A stretch of 64,000 bases of DNA from Methylobacterium sp. Leaf104 (GTDB lineage: Bacteria; Pseudomonadota; Alphaproteobacteria; Rhizobiales; Beijerinckiaceae), in NCBI RefSeq assembly GCF_001422885.1, contig NZ_LMMZ01000034.1:65055-129054 (forward strand), written 5' to 3'. Below the pieces are notes generated by a model, which was given only the letters and a program-made list of their open reading frames with translations, did no database searches and was not told the origin of the DNA. The position numbers and the translations under genes are program-made. Of the stretch, positions 37,102-48,109 are shown piece by piece. Positions within the stretch are counted from its first letter, which is position 1, and the number at the start of each line of letters is the position of its first letter.

Positions 37102-38397
37102 ATGTCCGGCACCGCGTGGAATGCGGCAGCGGTGGTTGTCGCGGCCGGCCGCGGCATCCGCATCGGCGGCGACACCCCGAAGCAGTACCGCCGCGTCGGC
37201 GGCCAGGCCGTGCTCACCCGGACCCTGGCGGCGCTCGCCGCCCATCCAGGCATCGCCCGTATCCAGCCCGTGATCGCGCCCGACGCCGCCGATTTCTACC
37301 GCGCCTGCCTCGACGACCTCGACGCCGCCACCCGGGACAAGCTCGCCGAGCCGGTCCGCGGCGGGGCCACCCGCCAGCAATCGGTCCGCGCCGGGCTCGA
37401 AGCCCTGGACGGAGCCGCCGCGCCTGATCTCGTCCTCGTCCACGACGCCGCCCGCCCGCACGTGGACGTGGCCCTGATCGAGCGTGCGCTGGTCGCCGGG
37501 CGTGACCATGGCGCCGCCGTGCCGGGCATCGCCGTCACCGACACCATCAAGGTGGTGGAGGATCTCGGCGACGGCACGGGCCGTGTGCGCGAGACGCCGC
37601 GGCGCGAGGGCCTGCGCGCCGTCCAGACGCCCCAATCCTTCGCCTATGGCCCCTTGCGCGACGCCCACCGCCGGGCGGCCGACGCCGACCTGCACGCCTT
37701 CACCGACGACGGCGCCCTGGCCGAATGGGCCGGCCTGCCCGTCGTCGTGTTCGAAGGCGACCCGCGCAATCGCAAGATCACCCAGCCGGCCGACCTGATC
37801 GAGGCCGATCGCGGCTTCTCCGGCCAAACGCCCACCGCCCTGAACGAGGCCCATTCCATGACCACCTATGTCACCCGCCTCGGCACCGGCTTCGACGTCC
37901 ACGCCTTCACGGAAGGCGACCATGTCTGGCTCGGCGGCGTGAAGATCCCGGCCGACCGGGGCGTGCTGGCCCATTCGGACGGCGACGTCGCCCTGCACGC
38001 CCTGACCGACGCGCTGCTCGGTGCCATCGCCGACGGCGATATCGGGACGCACTTCCCACCGAGCGACGAACAGTGGCGCGGTGCGGCCTCCGACCGCTTC
38101 CTGGCGCACGCGGTGGAACTGGTGCGGGCTCGTGGCGGCAAGATCGACCATCTCGACATCACGGTACTGGCCGAGGCTCCGCGCATCGGCGCCCATCGCG
38201 AGGCGATCCGTGCCCGCATCGCCGAGATCGCCGGCGTGCCCCTGAGCGCGGTCTCGATCAAGGCCACCACTACGGAAAAGCTCGGGTTCGTCGGCCGCGC
38301 CGAAGGCCTCGCAGCCCAGGCCGCCGCCACGGTGCGCCTGCCCGAGGTGACGGCCGAGCTGAACGCCGCCGACGAGACGGCCGAGCGCCGCTCGTGA
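37102..38397 (+). CDS. ispDF: Bifunctional IspD/IspF enzyme of the MEP isoprenoid pathway
   Basis: A 431-residue fusion. IspD (about 7-235) makes CDP-methylerythritol: [21 protein letters not shown] is the nucleotide-binding loop and VLVHDAARP and TDTIK are its further motifs. IspF (about 255-420) makes the cyclic diphosphate: TGFDVHAF gives metal-binding Asp and His, [18 protein letters not shown] and the DIGTHFPP stretch complete the zinc site, and [12 protein letters not shown] the CDP pocket. The fusion is typical of alphaproteobacteria. Isoprenoids feed the carotenoids, hopanoids and quinones common in Methylobacterium. Its stop overlaps the next GTG start. Confidence 0.96.
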   Translation: MSGTAWNAAAVVVAAGRGIRIGGDTPKQYRRVGGQAVLTRTLAALAAHPGIARIQPVIAPDAADFYRACLDDLDAATRDKLAEPVRGGATRQQSVRAGLEALDGAAAPDLVLVHDAARPHVDVALIERALVAGRDHGAAVPGIAVTDTIKVVEDLGDGTGRVRETPRREGLRAVQTPQSFAYGPLRDAHRRAADADLHAFTDDGALAEWAGLPVVVFEGDPRNRKITQPADLIEADRGFSGQTPTALNEAHSMTTYVTRLGTGFDVHAFTEGDHVWLGGVKIPADRGVLAHSDGDVALHALTDALLGAIADGDIGTHFPPSDEQWRGAASDRFLAHAVELVRARGGKIDHLDITVLAEAPRIGAHREAIRARIAEIAGVPLSAVSIKATTTEKLGFVGRAEGLAAQAAATVRLPEVTAELNAADETAERRS

Positions 38398-38897
38398 TCG
38401 ACGATCCCGCCCTGCTCGCCCGGGCGGAGGCACTGGTCGCCGCCTACGCGGCGGCGGGGTTGACGCTCGCCACGGCGGAATCCTGCACCGGCGGCCTCGT
38501 CGCCGGCCTGCTCACCGCGATTCCGGGCTCCTCCGCAGTGGTCGAGCGCGGCTTCGTGACCTACTCGAACGCGGCGAAGGCCGAGAGCATCGGCGTGCCC
38601 GCCGACCTCATCGCCACGCACGGCGCGGTGAGCATGGAAGTGGCCCGGGCCATGGCCGAGGGCGCCCTGGCGCATGCCCGCGCCGGCGTCGCCGTGGCGA
38701 TCACCGGCATCGCTGGTCCCGGGGGCGGCAGCGCCGACAAGCCGGTCGGCCTCGTGCATTTCGGTCTCGCGACACGGGGGGCTCCCGTGCGCCATCGCGA
38801 GCGCCGGTACGGCGATCTCGGCCGCACCGCGATCCGCCGCCAGGCGGTGGGCGATGCCCTGGGCCTGCTCGAATCGGTCCTCGCGCCGACGTCTTGA
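38394..38897 (+). CDS. CinA C-terminal domain protein (nicotinamide-nucleotide amidase type)
   Basis: A 167-residue protein starting at GTG 38394, overlapping the ispDF stop as GTGA. It is the stand-alone CinA C-terminal domain, which in characterised relatives (PncC) deamidates NMN to NaMN. Motifs: [38 protein letters not shown], and [23 protein letters not shown]. The N-terminal MoCF-like half of long CinA is absent, as in most proteobacteria. The ispDF-cinA pairing is conserved in Rhizobiales. Activity is inferred from the family. Confidence 0.92.
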   Translation: MIDDPALLARAEALVAAYAAAGLTLATAESCTGGLVAGLLTAIPGSSAVVERGFVTYSNAAKAESIGVPADLIATHGAVSMEVARAMAEGALAHARAGVAVAITGIAGPGGGSADKPVGLVHFGLATRGAPVRHRERRYGDLGRTAIRRQAVGDALGLLESVLAPTS

Positions 38898-39108
38898 AAC
38901 TGACACGCTTGGCCGTCAGGTTGCGGATCACGGCGCCGCGTTCCGCGCCGGGTTCGTCCTCGAACCGTTGGGGAGGCCGCATGATATTGGTATCGATCGC
39001 CTCTCCGGCCCGCCCGCGCGCCTTGCGCCTGCCGGCCTGACGCCGCCGCGCGCCTGAGCGCGCCGCGCCCGTCTCCCTCGTATCTCGTCCATCACAACGG
39101 CAGGCCGC

Positions 39109-40943
<1,835 letters not shown>

Positions 40944-40947
<4 letters not shown>

Positions 40948-41276
40948 GACGCGCGCGGCGCGTGCTGTTCGTGTGCAGCCGGAACCGGCTGCGCAGCCCC
41001 ACCGCCGAGCAGGTCTTCTCGGCCGAACCGGATGTGGAGGTCGCCTCGGCGGGGACGGATGCGGCGGCCGACGAACCGGTCTCGGCGGAATGGCTGGCCT
41101 GGGCCGACCTGATCGTCGTGATGGAGGGCCGGCACAGGGCGCTGCTGCAGCGCCGCTTCCGCGCCAGCCTCAAGCACGCGCGGCTCGTCTGCCTCGACAT
41201 CCCCGACGTCTACGGCTTCATGGACCCGGACCTCGTGCGGCTGCTCCGTGCCCGGGTCACGCCGCACCTGCGCTGA
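40944..41276 (+). CDS. Protein-tyrosine-phosphatase-like protein (COG4551 type)
   Basis: A 110-residue protein with a GTG start overlapping the ABC exporter stop (GTGA). It begins RVLFVCSRNRLRSPTAEQVF: Cys11 and Arg17 make the CX5R phosphate loop of low-molecular-weight phosphatases. The remainder contains ASAGTDAAADEPVS and DLIVVMEGRH, the equivalents of LMW-PTP motifs, and LDIPDVYGFMDPDL, where the general-acid Asp is expected. It is shorter than classical LMW-PTPs (about 150) and belongs to a compact branch whose targets are not known. Coupling to the exporter suggests a joint role, which I cannot define. Confidence 0.82.
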
Positions 41277-41292
41277 AGCCGCGTGCCGCGTC

Positions 41293-41748
41293 TCAGGCCG
41301 CGCCGTAGACCCGGTTCGCCCGCGCCTCGAAGGCGTCGGTGAACTTGCGGAAGGCGCGGTCGAACATCGTGCCCATGAGCATCCCGAGCGTCCGGCTCTT
41401 GAACTCGTAGGTGATGAAGAAGTCGACCGTGCAGCCGCCGCCCTCGGCCTCCTTGAAGGCCCAGCGGTTCTCGAGGTGGCGGAACGGACCGTCGATGTAC
41501 TCGGCGACGATGCGCAGGCTATGCGGATCCAGGGTCACGCGCGTGGTGAAGCGCTCGCGGATCGCCTTGTAGCCGACCCCCATCTCGGCCACGAGCACCT
41601 CCGTGCCGTCCGCCCCCGGCTGGCGGCGCAGCACGCGCAGGGATTCGCAGAGGGGCAGGAAGTCCGGGTAGCGCTCCACGTCGGCCACGAGGTCGTACAT
41701 CTGGCGCGGTGAGTGCCGCACCGCGCGGGTGATCCGGAATGAGGGCAT
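41293..41748 (-). CDS. START-domain protein of the COQ10/RatA type
   Basis: A 151-residue soluble protein with a polyketide-cyclase/START fold. HSPRQMYDLVADVERYPDFLPLC is the family opening, with ENRWAFKE and VDFFITYEFKSRTLGMLMG in the lipid-binding cavity. The COQ10 branch binds ubiquinone and helps respiratory chain function; the same family is often labelled RatA toxin from the E. coli homologue. In Rhizobiales this gene lies next to lipA as here (7 bp after lipA stops), and a role in quinone handling is more likely than a toxin. No antitoxin-like partner is adjacent. Confidence 0.88.
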   Translation of the reverse strand: MPSFRITRAVRHSPRQMYDLVADVERYPDFLPLCESLRVLRRQPGADGTEVLVAEMGVGYKAIRERFTTRVTLDPHSLRIVAEYIDGPFRHLENRWAFKEAEGGGCTVDFFITYEFKSRTLGMLMGTMFDRAFRKFTDAFEARANRVYGAA

Positions 41749-41755
41749 CGAGACT

Positions 41756-42718
41756 CTAAGCGTTGGCGATGCGGGCGAGACGGGCCGCCTTCAGCTTTGC
41801 GAAATCCTCACCGGCGTGGTGGGAGGAGCGGGTCAGGGGCGTCGCCGAGACGAGCAGGAAACCCTTGGTGTAGGCGGTGGTCTCCAGGCCCTTGAATTCG
41901 TCCGGCGGCACGAAGCGCACCACCTCGTGGTGCTTCTTCGTCGGTTGGAGGTACTGGCCGATGGTGAGGAAGTCGACATCGGCGGAGCGCAGGTCGTCCA
42001 TGAGCTGCACGACCTCGTTCCGCTCCTCGCCGAGGCCGACCATGATGCCGGACTTGGTGAAGATGGTCGGGTCGAGTTCCTTCACGCGCTGGAGCAGGCG
42101 CACGGAGTGGAAGTAGCGGGCACCCGGGCGGACCGTGAGGTAATTGCCCGGCACGGTCTCCATGTTGTGGTTGAACACGTCGGGACGGGCCGCGACCACG
42201 ACCTCGAGAGCGCCGGCTTTCCGCAGGAAATCCGGGGTCAGCACCTCGATGGTGGTGGCGGGGCTGCGCGCCCGGATCGCCCGGATGGTGCGGGCGAAGT
42301 GCTCGGCGCCGCCGTCGGCGAGGTCGTCCCGGTCCACCGAGGTGATGACCACGTGGTGGAGGCCGAGCTTGGCCACCGAATCCGCGACGTTGTCGGGCTC
42401 CGACGGATCGAGCCCCTCGGGCAGGCCGGTGCGCACGTTGCAGAAGGCGCAGGCCCGCGTGCAGGTGTCGCCCATGATCATGAAGGTGGCGTGCTTCTTC
42501 TCCCAGCATTCGCCGATATTGGGGCAGCCGGCCTCCTCGCAGACCGTGACGAGCCCGTGCTCGTGGACGATCTTGCGGGTGTCCTCCCAACCCTTCGAGC
42601 CGGGCGCCTTCACGCGGATCCAGTCGGGCTTGCGCTGGATCGGCTTGTCGGGCCGGTGCGCCTTCTCGGGATGGCGCGGGCGCTGATCGTTGCGAAGCAG
42701 GTCGAGGACGACGGCCAT
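41756..42718 (-). CDS. lipA: Lipoyl synthase
   Basis: A 320-residue radical SAM enzyme that inserts two sulphurs into octanoyl groups on lipoyl domains, the last step for PdhB, PdhC and other 2-oxoacid dehydrogenases. Both clusters are visible: the auxiliary cluster [12 protein letters not shown] (Cys60, 65, 71) and the radical SAM cluster CTRACAFC (Cys86, 90, 93). The C-terminal Ser ligand lies in [12 protein letters not shown]. The start at 42718 gives the typical [11 protein letters not shown] beginning; an upstream extension in frame is not family-like. It lies downstream of lpdA and the GlsB-type gene on the same strand. Confidence 0.96.
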   Translation of the reverse strand: MAVVLDLLRNDQRPRHPEKAHRPDKPIQRKPDWIRVKAPGSKGWEDTRKIVHEHGLVTVCEEAGCPNIGECWEKKHATFMIMGDTCTRACAFCNVRTGLPEGLDPSEPDNVADSVAKLGLHHVVITSVDRDDLADGGAEHFARTIRAIRARSPATTIEVLTPDFLRKAGALEVVVAARPDVFNHNMETVPGNYLTVRPGARYFHSVRLLQRVKELDPTIFTKSGIMVGLGEERNEVVQLMDDLRSADVDFLTIGQYLQPTKKHHEVVRFVPPDEFKGLETTAYTKGFLLVSATPLTRSSHHAGEDFAKLKAARLARIANA

Positions 42719-42846
42719 GACAATCCACGGGATTCGCCCGCGACAGGCCGGCGTATCCCCCGACTTAAGCCGTGACGTCCCCGACCGCAAACCCGCCGCG
42801 ACGGGATGGCGCGACAGGGTCCCGTGTTCGTCAGGCGCCCTGTGGA

Positions 42847-43131
42847 TCAGTATCGGCGCCCGGCGATCGCCCGGTAGATCGTGATGATGATGACGGCCCC
42901 GACCGTCGCCGAGATCAGGTTGCGCCAGAACCCGAAGACCGGGATGTGCAGCTTCTGGGCGAGGTAGTTGCCGAGCAGGCCGCCGAGGATGCCCATCACG
43001 ATGTTGGCGATGAGGCCCATATTCGCCGCCGTGAAGCGCTCGGCGAGCCATCCCGCCAGCGCCCCGATCACGATCGCCATGACCAGGCCGACGCCGGGCT
43101 GACCCAGGGCGCCGTAGACGTGTCCATCCAT
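42847..43131 (-). CDS. GlsB/YeaQ/YmgE-type stress membrane protein
   Basis: A 94-residue protein with three hydrophobic segments (about 14-32, 38-58 and 68-87). [35 protein letters not shown] is the family pattern: Gly-rich helices with a GLxxNIxxGIxGxxxG core (transglycosylase-associated protein domain). Members are small inner-membrane proteins of stress regulons with unknown biochemical function. I looked for an EcfG promoter upstream; a GGAAC exists near 43138-43142 but no CGTT stands at the right distance. It sits between lpdA and lipA. Confidence 0.88.
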   Translation of the reverse strand: MDGHVYGALGQPGVGLVMAIVIGALAGWLAERFTAANMGLIANIVMGILGGLLGNYLAQKLHIPVFGFWRNLISATVGAVIIITIYRAIAGRRY

Positions 43132-43244
43132 CCCGCGTGTTCCTCTCTGCGGTGCTCGACCCGTTGTCGGCCGGCGCTCAGGTGTCCCCGAGCGGCGCGG
43201 GTTTCAAGCGGAGGGGTGTCCGTCGCATCCGGCACCGCACCGGA

Positions 43245-44684
43245 TCAGGTGTGGATCACCTTCCCATACGCATCCAGCACGCTCTCGTGCATCATCTCGC
43301 TGAGCGTCGGGTGCGGGAAGACCGTGTGCATCAGGTCTTCCTCGGTGGTCTCCAGGTTCATGGCCACGACGTAGCCCTGGATCAGCTCGGTGACTTCGGC
43401 GCCGACCATGTGGGCGCCGAGCAGCTGGCCGGTCTTGGCGTCGAAGACGGTCTTCACGAGGCCGTCCGGCTCGCCGAGCGCGATGGCCTTGCCGTTGCCC
43501 GCGAAGGGGAAGCGGCCGACCTTCACGGCGAAGCCCTGCTCCTTGGCCTTGGCCTCGGTGAGGCCGACGGAAGCGATCTGCGGCTGGCAATAGGTGCAGC
43601 CGGGGATCTTGGCCTTGTCCATGGCGTGGGTGTGCAGGCCCTTGATCGTCTCCACGCAGAGCACGCCCTCGTGCTCGGCCTTGTGGGCGAGCATGGGCGG
43701 GCCGGCGACGTCGCCGATGGCATAGATCCCCGGCACGTTGGTGCGGCCGAGGCCGTCCGTGACCACGATCCCGCGCTCGATGGTGACGCCGAGCGTGTCG
43801 AGGCCGATGCCCTCGATGTTGCCGACGACGCCCACCGCCGAGATCAGCTTCTCGGCGCTCAGTTGCTGGGACTTGCCGTCACCGGTCTCGATCGTCGCCG
43901 TGACGGCATCGGCGGACTTCTCCACCTTCGTCACCTTGGCGCCGGTGAGGATCTTGATGCCCTGCTTCTCGAAGCGCTTGCGGGCCAGCCCGGCGATCTC
44001 GGCATCCTCCACGGGCAGGATCTGCGGCAGGAGTTCGATCACCGTCACCTCGGCGCCCATGGTGCGATAGAACGAGGCGAACTCGATGCCGATGGCGCCC
44101 GAGCCGATGACGAGCAGGCTCTTGGGCATCGTCTCCGGCACCATGGCCTCGTAATAGGTCCAGATCTGGCGTCTGTCGGGCTCGATGCCCGGGATCGCGC
44201 GGGGCCGCGCGCCCGTCGCGACGATGATGTGCTTGGCCGAATACGCGCCCGCCGCGAGGGCGCCCTTCGGGGCCGGCGCGCGGGTGGTCTCCTTCACCGT
44301 GACCTGTCCCGGCTGGTTGCCCTTGGCCGCGGACGTGACCGTGGCCTCGCCCCAGATCACGTCGACCTTGTTCTTCTTCAGGAGCATGCCGACGCCGCCG
44401 TTGAGCCGGGTCGAGACCCCGCGCGAGCGCTTGACGATGGCCGCCGTGTCGAATCCGACCTTCTCGGCCGACAGGCCGTAATCGGAGGCATGCTGCATGT
44501 AGTGATAGATCTCGGCCGAGCGGAGCAGGGCCTTGGTGGGGATGCAGCCCCAGTTCAGGCAGATGCCACCGAGATGCTCGCGGTCCACCACGGCGGTCTT
44601 GAACCCGAGCTGTGCCGCCCGGATCGCCGCCACGTAGCCGCCGGGGCCGGCGCCGATGATGAGGATGTCATAGGTGTCGGCCAT
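43245..44684 (-). CDS. lpdA: Dihydrolipoamide dehydrogenase (E3)
   Basis: A 479-residue flavoprotein that reoxidises dihydrolipoyl groups, passing electrons to NAD. FAD-binding GAGPGGYVAAIRAA is at 11-24, the redox disulphide Cys42-Cys47 in GGICLNWGCIPTKALL, NAD-binding GSGAIGIEFASFY in the middle, and the active-site His-Glu in HPTLSEMMHE near the C-terminus. The start at 44684 (MADTYDIL) is chosen over a 9-residue extension without family support. It is 82 bp downstream of pdhC, separated by an imperfect hairpin at 44697-44721, and completes the pyruvate dehydrogenase operon. Confidence 0.97.
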   Translation of the reverse strand: MADTYDILIIGAGPGGYVAAIRAAQLGFKTAVVDREHLGGICLNWGCIPTKALLRSAEIYHYMQHASDYGLSAEKVGFDTAAIVKRSRGVSTRLNGGVGMLLKKNKVDVIWGEATVTSAAKGNQPGQVTVKETTRAPAPKGALAAGAYSAKHIIVATGARPRAIPGIEPDRRQIWTYYEAMVPETMPKSLLVIGSGAIGIEFASFYRTMGAEVTVIELLPQILPVEDAEIAGLARKRFEKQGIKILTGAKVTKVEKSADAVTATIETGDGKSQQLSAEKLISAVGVVGNIEGIGLDTLGVTIERGIVVTDGLGRTNVPGIYAIGDVAGPPMLAHKAEHEGVLCVETIKGLHTHAMDKAKIPGCTYCQPQIASVGLTEAKAKEQGFAVKVGRFPFAGNGKAIALGEPDGLVKTVFDAKTGQLLGAHMVGAEVTELIQGYVVAMNLETTEEDLMHTVFPHPTLSEMMHESVLDAYGKVIHT

Positions 44685-44696
44685 GTGCGCTCCTAC

Positions 44697-44721
44697 GCCC
44701 CTTTCCCGCATGGGAAGGGGC
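44697..44721. other. Intergenic hairpin between pdhC and lpdA
   Basis: CCCCTTTCCC (44698-44707) and GGGAAGGGG (44712-44720) pair with one bulged base around a GCAT loop. There is no T-run, so it is more likely an mRNA stability or processing element in the pdh transcript than a terminator. Confidence 0.5.
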
Positions 44722-44766
44722 CGGGTGGGTGATTGCCGGGCTCGGGGACGGGTCAGTGGGCTCCGG

Positions 44767-46179
44767 TCACACCAGCATCCCCATCGGGTTCTCGATCAGC
44801 GCCTTGAACGCCGAGATCAGCTCGGCGCCGAGCGCCCCGTCGAGCACCCGGTGATCGCAGGAGAGGGTCGCGGTCATCACCTGGGCGACGGCCGGGGCGC
44901 CGTCGCGGACCACGATGCGCTTCTCGCCCGCGCCGACCGCCAGGATCGAGGATTGCGGCGGGTTGATCACGGCCGTGAAGTGCTTGATGCCGAACATGCC
45001 GAGATTCGAGACCGACGTGACGCCGCCCTGGTATTCCTCGGGCTTCAGCTTCTTGGCCCGCGCCCGGGCGGCGAAGTCCTTCATCTCGTTGGAGATGGTG
45101 GAGAGCGTCTTCTGGTCGGCCCGGCGGATCACCGGCGTGAACAGGCCGCCGTCGATGGCCACCGCCACGCCGACCTCGGCGTTGTTGAAGCGCAGGATCC
45201 GGTCCTCGGCCCAGACCGCGTTGGCCGTCGGCACCCGCATCAGGGCGAGACCCATCGCCTTGATGACGAAGTCGTTTACCGAGAGCTTGAACAGCGGCTT
45301 GCCGTCCTTGGTCGTGCCGGCGCTCTTGTTCAGCTGCTCGCGCAGGGCCATCAGGGCGTCGAGCTCGCAATCCACCGTGAGGTAGAAGTGCGGGGCGACC
45401 TGCATCGCCTCGGTGAGGCGCTTGGCGATGGTCTTGCGCATGCCGTCGAGGGGCACCTCCTCGAAGCTGTCCTTCGCGTAGAAGCCGCGGACCTGATCCG
45501 TGGTCAGGCCAGCGGGGGCCGCCGCCTTGGCGGGCGCGGCCTGTGCGGGGGCCACCTGCGGCGCCTCGGCGGGCTTCGGCGCGGTGGCCGGGGCGGCCTT
45601 GCCGGTGCCGGCGGCCAGCGCCGTGCGGACATCGCGCTCGATCACCCGGCCGCGAGGGCCGGAGCCCGTCACGGCGGCGAGGTCGACGCCCTCCTGCTTG
45701 GCGATGCGGCGGGCCAGCGGCGAGGCGAAGATGCGCCCAGCCTCGGCCGCGGGCGCGGCGCTCCGGGGGGCGGCGCCCTGACCTCCCGCGGACTTGGCAC
45801 CGTCCGGCGCCTCGTTGACCCGGGCGTAGGACATCGTCCCACCGCCGGGGGTGGCGTTCTCGCTCGGAGCCTCGGCCTTGGCGTCCGCCTTCGGCGCCTC
45901 GCCGCCGCCGGGGGCCTGGACGCTGGCCGGATCCTCGCCATCCGCCGCGATGATGGCGATGAGGTCGTTCACCGGCACGTCGGCGGTGCCCTCGGCCACC
46001 AGGATCTTGGCGAGCACGCCCTCGTCGATGGCCTCGACCTCCATCGTCGCCTTGTCGGTCTCGATCTCGGCGAGCACGTCGCCGGACTTCACCGCGTCCC
46101 CCTCCTTTTTGAGCCACTTGGCGAGGTTGCCCTTCTCCATCGTGGGCGACAGGGCGGGCATCAGGACGTTGATCGGCAT
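44767..46179 (-). CDS. pdhC: Pyruvate dehydrogenase E2 (dihydrolipoamide acetyltransferase)
   Basis: A 470-residue core protein of the complex. Lipoyl domain 1-78 carries the modified Lys in [10 protein letters not shown] (about 42). A Pro/Ala-rich linker, a peripheral-subunit-binding domain (about 150-186, [29 protein letters not shown] split here by position) and a second linker follow. The catalytic domain (about 235-470) has His and Asp in [15 protein letters not shown]. It transfers acetyl groups to CoA. Its lipoyl coding sequence shares an 86-bp almost identical stretch with pdhB. It is preceded by the DUF5076 gene (46 bp). Confidence 0.97.
   Translation of the reverse strand: MPINVLMPALSPTMEKGNLAKWLKKEGDAVKSGDVLAEIETDKATMEVEAIDEGVLAKILVAEGTADVPVNDLIAIIAADGEDPASVQAPGGGEAPKADAKAEAPSENATPGGGTMSYARVNEAPDGAKSAGGQGAAPRSAAPAAEAGRIFASPLARRIAKQEGVDLAAVTGSGPRGRVIERDVRTALAAGTGKAAPATAPKPAEAPQVAPAQAAPAKAAAPAGLTTDQVRGFYAKDSFEEVPLDGMRKTIAKRLTEAMQVAPHFYLTVDCELDALMALREQLNKSAGTTKDGKPLFKLSVNDFVIKAMGLALMRVPTANAVWAEDRILRFNNAEVGVAVAIDGGLFTPVIRRADQKTLSTISNEMKDFAARARAKKLKPEEYQGGVTSVSNLGMFGIKHFTAVINPPQSSILAVGAGEKRIVVRDGAPAVAQVMTATLSCDHRVLDGALGAELISAFKALIENPMGMLV
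46001..46086. repeat. Lipoyl-domain DNA repeat, copy in pdhC
   Basis: 86 bp identical to 47831-47916 in pdhB except for one base (46072 G versus 47902 C). It encodes the strand bearing the lipoyl Lys, from [14 protein letters not shown] to ILVAEG in part. Flanks diverge at once. The repeat is in direct orientation and 1.83 kb apart. Confidence 0.9.
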
Positions 46180-46225
46180 GGGGTGAAATCCTGATCGTCA
46201 GCGGGCGGTGTCGGGGGAGCGGCGG

Positions 46226-46510
46226 TCAGTTCAGAATCGGTGCGTCCGGGTCGAGGCTCTCGGCCTCGAAGCCGGCGCTGATGCGCGCGAAGGCTTCGTC
46301 CTCGGACATCTCGGTCTCCAGCGCGTAGACGCGCGCCGCCTGACGGGCCAGATCCGCCAGCAGGCGGCCCCAGGTGGCCGGATCGTCGAAGGAGCGGCGC
46401 AGGGCGATGCTCACCGCGCCGTCGACGACGCTGGCGCGCAGCACCTCGATGCCACCGTTCTCGATGGCATCCGGCGGGGCGGAGAGTTCTTCGAATTTGT
46501 CAGTCATCAT
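46226..46510 (-). CDS. DUF5076 protein in the pdh operon
   Basis: A 94-residue soluble protein. IEVLRASVVDGAVSIALRRSFDDPATWGRLLADLARQAARVYA spans the core of DUF5076, a small family I know as located between pdhB and pdhC in Rhizobiales; its biochemical role is not known. The fold seems to be a beta-strand pair followed by helices, and the C-terminus is acidic. Two Met codons begin it (46510 and 46507). The conserved place in the operon suggests a structural or assembly role for the complex, which is inference. Confidence 0.85.
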   Translation of the reverse strand: MMTDKFEELSAPPDAIENGGIEVLRASVVDGAVSIALRRSFDDPATWGRLLADLARQAARVYALETEMSEDEAFARISAGFEAESLDPDAPILN

Positions 46511-46522
46511 CTCGTCTCCGGT

Positions 46523-46543
46523 CTCTCCCCGACACGGGGAGAG
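46523..46543. other. Intergenic hairpin between pdhB and the DUF5076 gene
   Basis: The 9-bp perfect inverted repeat CTCTCCCCG / CGGGGAGAG has a 3-base loop. There is no T-run on either strand. As with the hairpin after pdhC, a stability or processing role inside the operon mRNA is more likely than termination. Confidence 0.55.
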
Positions 46544-46566
46544 TTGGAGGTGAACGCGTGCGGCCC

Positions 46567-48009
46567 TCAGCGGTAGCAGACCGCCTTCACCGCCTCGATC
46601 ACCTCGGCGACGTTGGGCAGCGCCAGCTTCTCGAGGTTGGCGGCGTAGGGCATCGGCACGTCCTTGCCGGTGACGCGCAGGACGGGGGCGTCGAGGTAGT
46701 CGAAGGCATCGACCATCAGGCGGGCCGAGATCTCGGCGCCGATGCCCGATTGCGGGAAACCCTCCTCCACGGTGACGCAGCGACCGGTCTTCTTCACCGA
46801 TTCCACCACCGTGTCGGTGTCCATCGGGCGCAAAGTCCGCAGGTCGATCACCTCCGCCTCGATGCCCTCTTCCGCGAGCGCCTGCGCCGCCTTCAGGGCG
46901 TAGGTCATGCCGATCGAGAAGGACACGATCGTCACGTCCTTGCCCGGGCGATGGATCCGCGCCTTGCCGATGGGCAGCACGAAGTCGTCGAGCTTCGGCA
47001 CCGGGAAGGTCTGGCCGTAGAGGATCTCGTTCTCGAGGAAGATGATCGGGTTCGGGTCGCGGATCGCCGCCTTCAGCAGGCCCTTGGCGTCGGAGGCGGT
47101 GTAGGGCGCGATGACCTTGAGGCCGGGGACGTTGGAGTACCAGGCCGAGTAGTCGTGGCTGTGCTGGGCGCCGACGCGGGCGGCCGCGCCGTTGGGACCG
47201 CGGAACACGATGGGGCAGCCGAGCTGGCCGCCGGACATGTAGAGGGTCTTGGCCGCCGAGTTGATGATGTGGTCGATTGCCTGCATGGCGAAGTTGAAGG
47301 TCATGAACTCGACGATGGGGCGCAGGCCCGTGAAGGCGGCGCCGACGCCGATGCCGGCGAAGCCGTGCTCGGTGATCGGGGTATCGACCACCCGGCGTGC
47401 GCCGAATTCCTGCAGCAGCCCCTGCGTGATCTTGTAGGCGCCCTGATACTCGGCGACCTCCTCGCCCATCACGAAGACGTCCTCGCTCCGGCGCATCTCC
47501 TCCGCCATGGCGTCGCGCAGGGCCTCGCGCACCGTGGTCGAGACCATCTCGGTGCCCTCGGGGAACTCCTCCATCACGGGCGCGGGCGCCTTGCTGGTGA
47601 TGGTGGCGGGGGCGGCCGGGGCCTTCGGCGCGTCGTCGCCGGTCTTGGCGTTCGGGGCCGGCTTCTCGGCCTGACCCTCGGCCTGCATGTCGGGGGCCGG
47701 GGCCGGCTGCGCGGACGACGCGGCCTTCGGCGCGCCGTTGCCGGCGGAGGCCGCCGAGACGTCCTCGCCCTCGGCGGCGATGATGGCGATGGGCGTGTTG
47801 ACCTTCACGCCCTCGGTGCCCTCCTCGACGAGGATCTTGGCGAGCACGCCCTCGTCGATGGCCTCGACCTCCATCGTCGCCTTGTCGGTCTCGATCTCGG
47901 CCAGCACGTCGCCGGATTTGACCGGATCACCCGCCTTCTTCAGCCACTTCGAGAGCTTGCCCTCCTCCATGGTCGGGGAGAGGGCGGGCATCAGGATGTC
48001 GGTCGCCAT
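46567..48009 (-). CDS. pdhB: Pyruvate dehydrogenase E1 beta subunit with N-terminal lipoyl domain
   Basis: A 480-residue protein. Unusually compared with most bacteria but normal for alphaproteobacteria, residues 1-78 are a lipoyl domain (Lys in [10 protein letters not shown]), then an Ala/Pro linker to about 150. The E1-beta transketolase-like domains follow: [50 protein letters not shown], and the C-terminal [14 protein letters not shown]. It forms the heterotetramer with PdhA. The start at 48009 gives [12 protein letters not shown], matching the E2 lipoyl domain nearly residue for residue. 100 bp separate it from pdhA. Confidence 0.97.
   Translation of the reverse strand: MATDILMPALSPTMEEGKLSKWLKKAGDPVKSGDVLAEIETDKATMEVEAIDEGVLAKILVEEGTEGVKVNTPIAIIAAEGEDVSAASAGNGAPKAASSAQPAPAPDMQAEGQAEKPAPNAKTGDDAPKAPAAPATITSKAPAPVMEEFPEGTEMVSTTVREALRDAMAEEMRRSEDVFVMGEEVAEYQGAYKITQGLLQEFGARRVVDTPITEHGFAGIGVGAAFTGLRPIVEFMTFNFAMQAIDHIINSAAKTLYMSGGQLGCPIVFRGPNGAAARVGAQHSHDYSAWYSNVPGLKVIAPYTASDAKGLLKAAIRDPNPIIFLENEILYGQTFPVPKLDDFVLPIGKARIHRPGKDVTIVSFSIGMTYALKAAQALAEEGIEAEVIDLRTLRPMDTDTVVESVKKTGRCVTVEEGFPQSGIGAEISARLMVDAFDYLDAPVLRVTGKDVPMPYAANLEKLALPNVAEVIEAVKAVCYR
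47831..47916. repeat. Lipoyl-domain DNA repeat, copy in pdhB
   Basis: The partner of 46001-46086: 71 identical bases (47831-47901), one mismatch, then 14 more identical bases. Both copies lie in the same frame and orientation within the lipoyl domains. Confidence 0.9.
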
Positions 48010-48109
48010 GGAATACTCGTCGATCGAGGATGAGGCGGTCAGCCCGTCGAAGGCGGGGACACGGCCGCGGGCGCGGCGCGCGGCCCCCGTCTCCGGCGCA
48101 TGAGGGGGT

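Noticed and set aside
41293..41748. Toxin-antitoxin system from the RatA label
   Set aside because: No antitoxin-sized partner adjoins it. The START fold and the lipA neighbour favour a COQ10-type quinone role.
43138..43142. EcfG promoter for the GlsB-type stress protein
   Set aside because: A minus-strand GGAAC exists but CACG or ACGT stands where CGTT should be.
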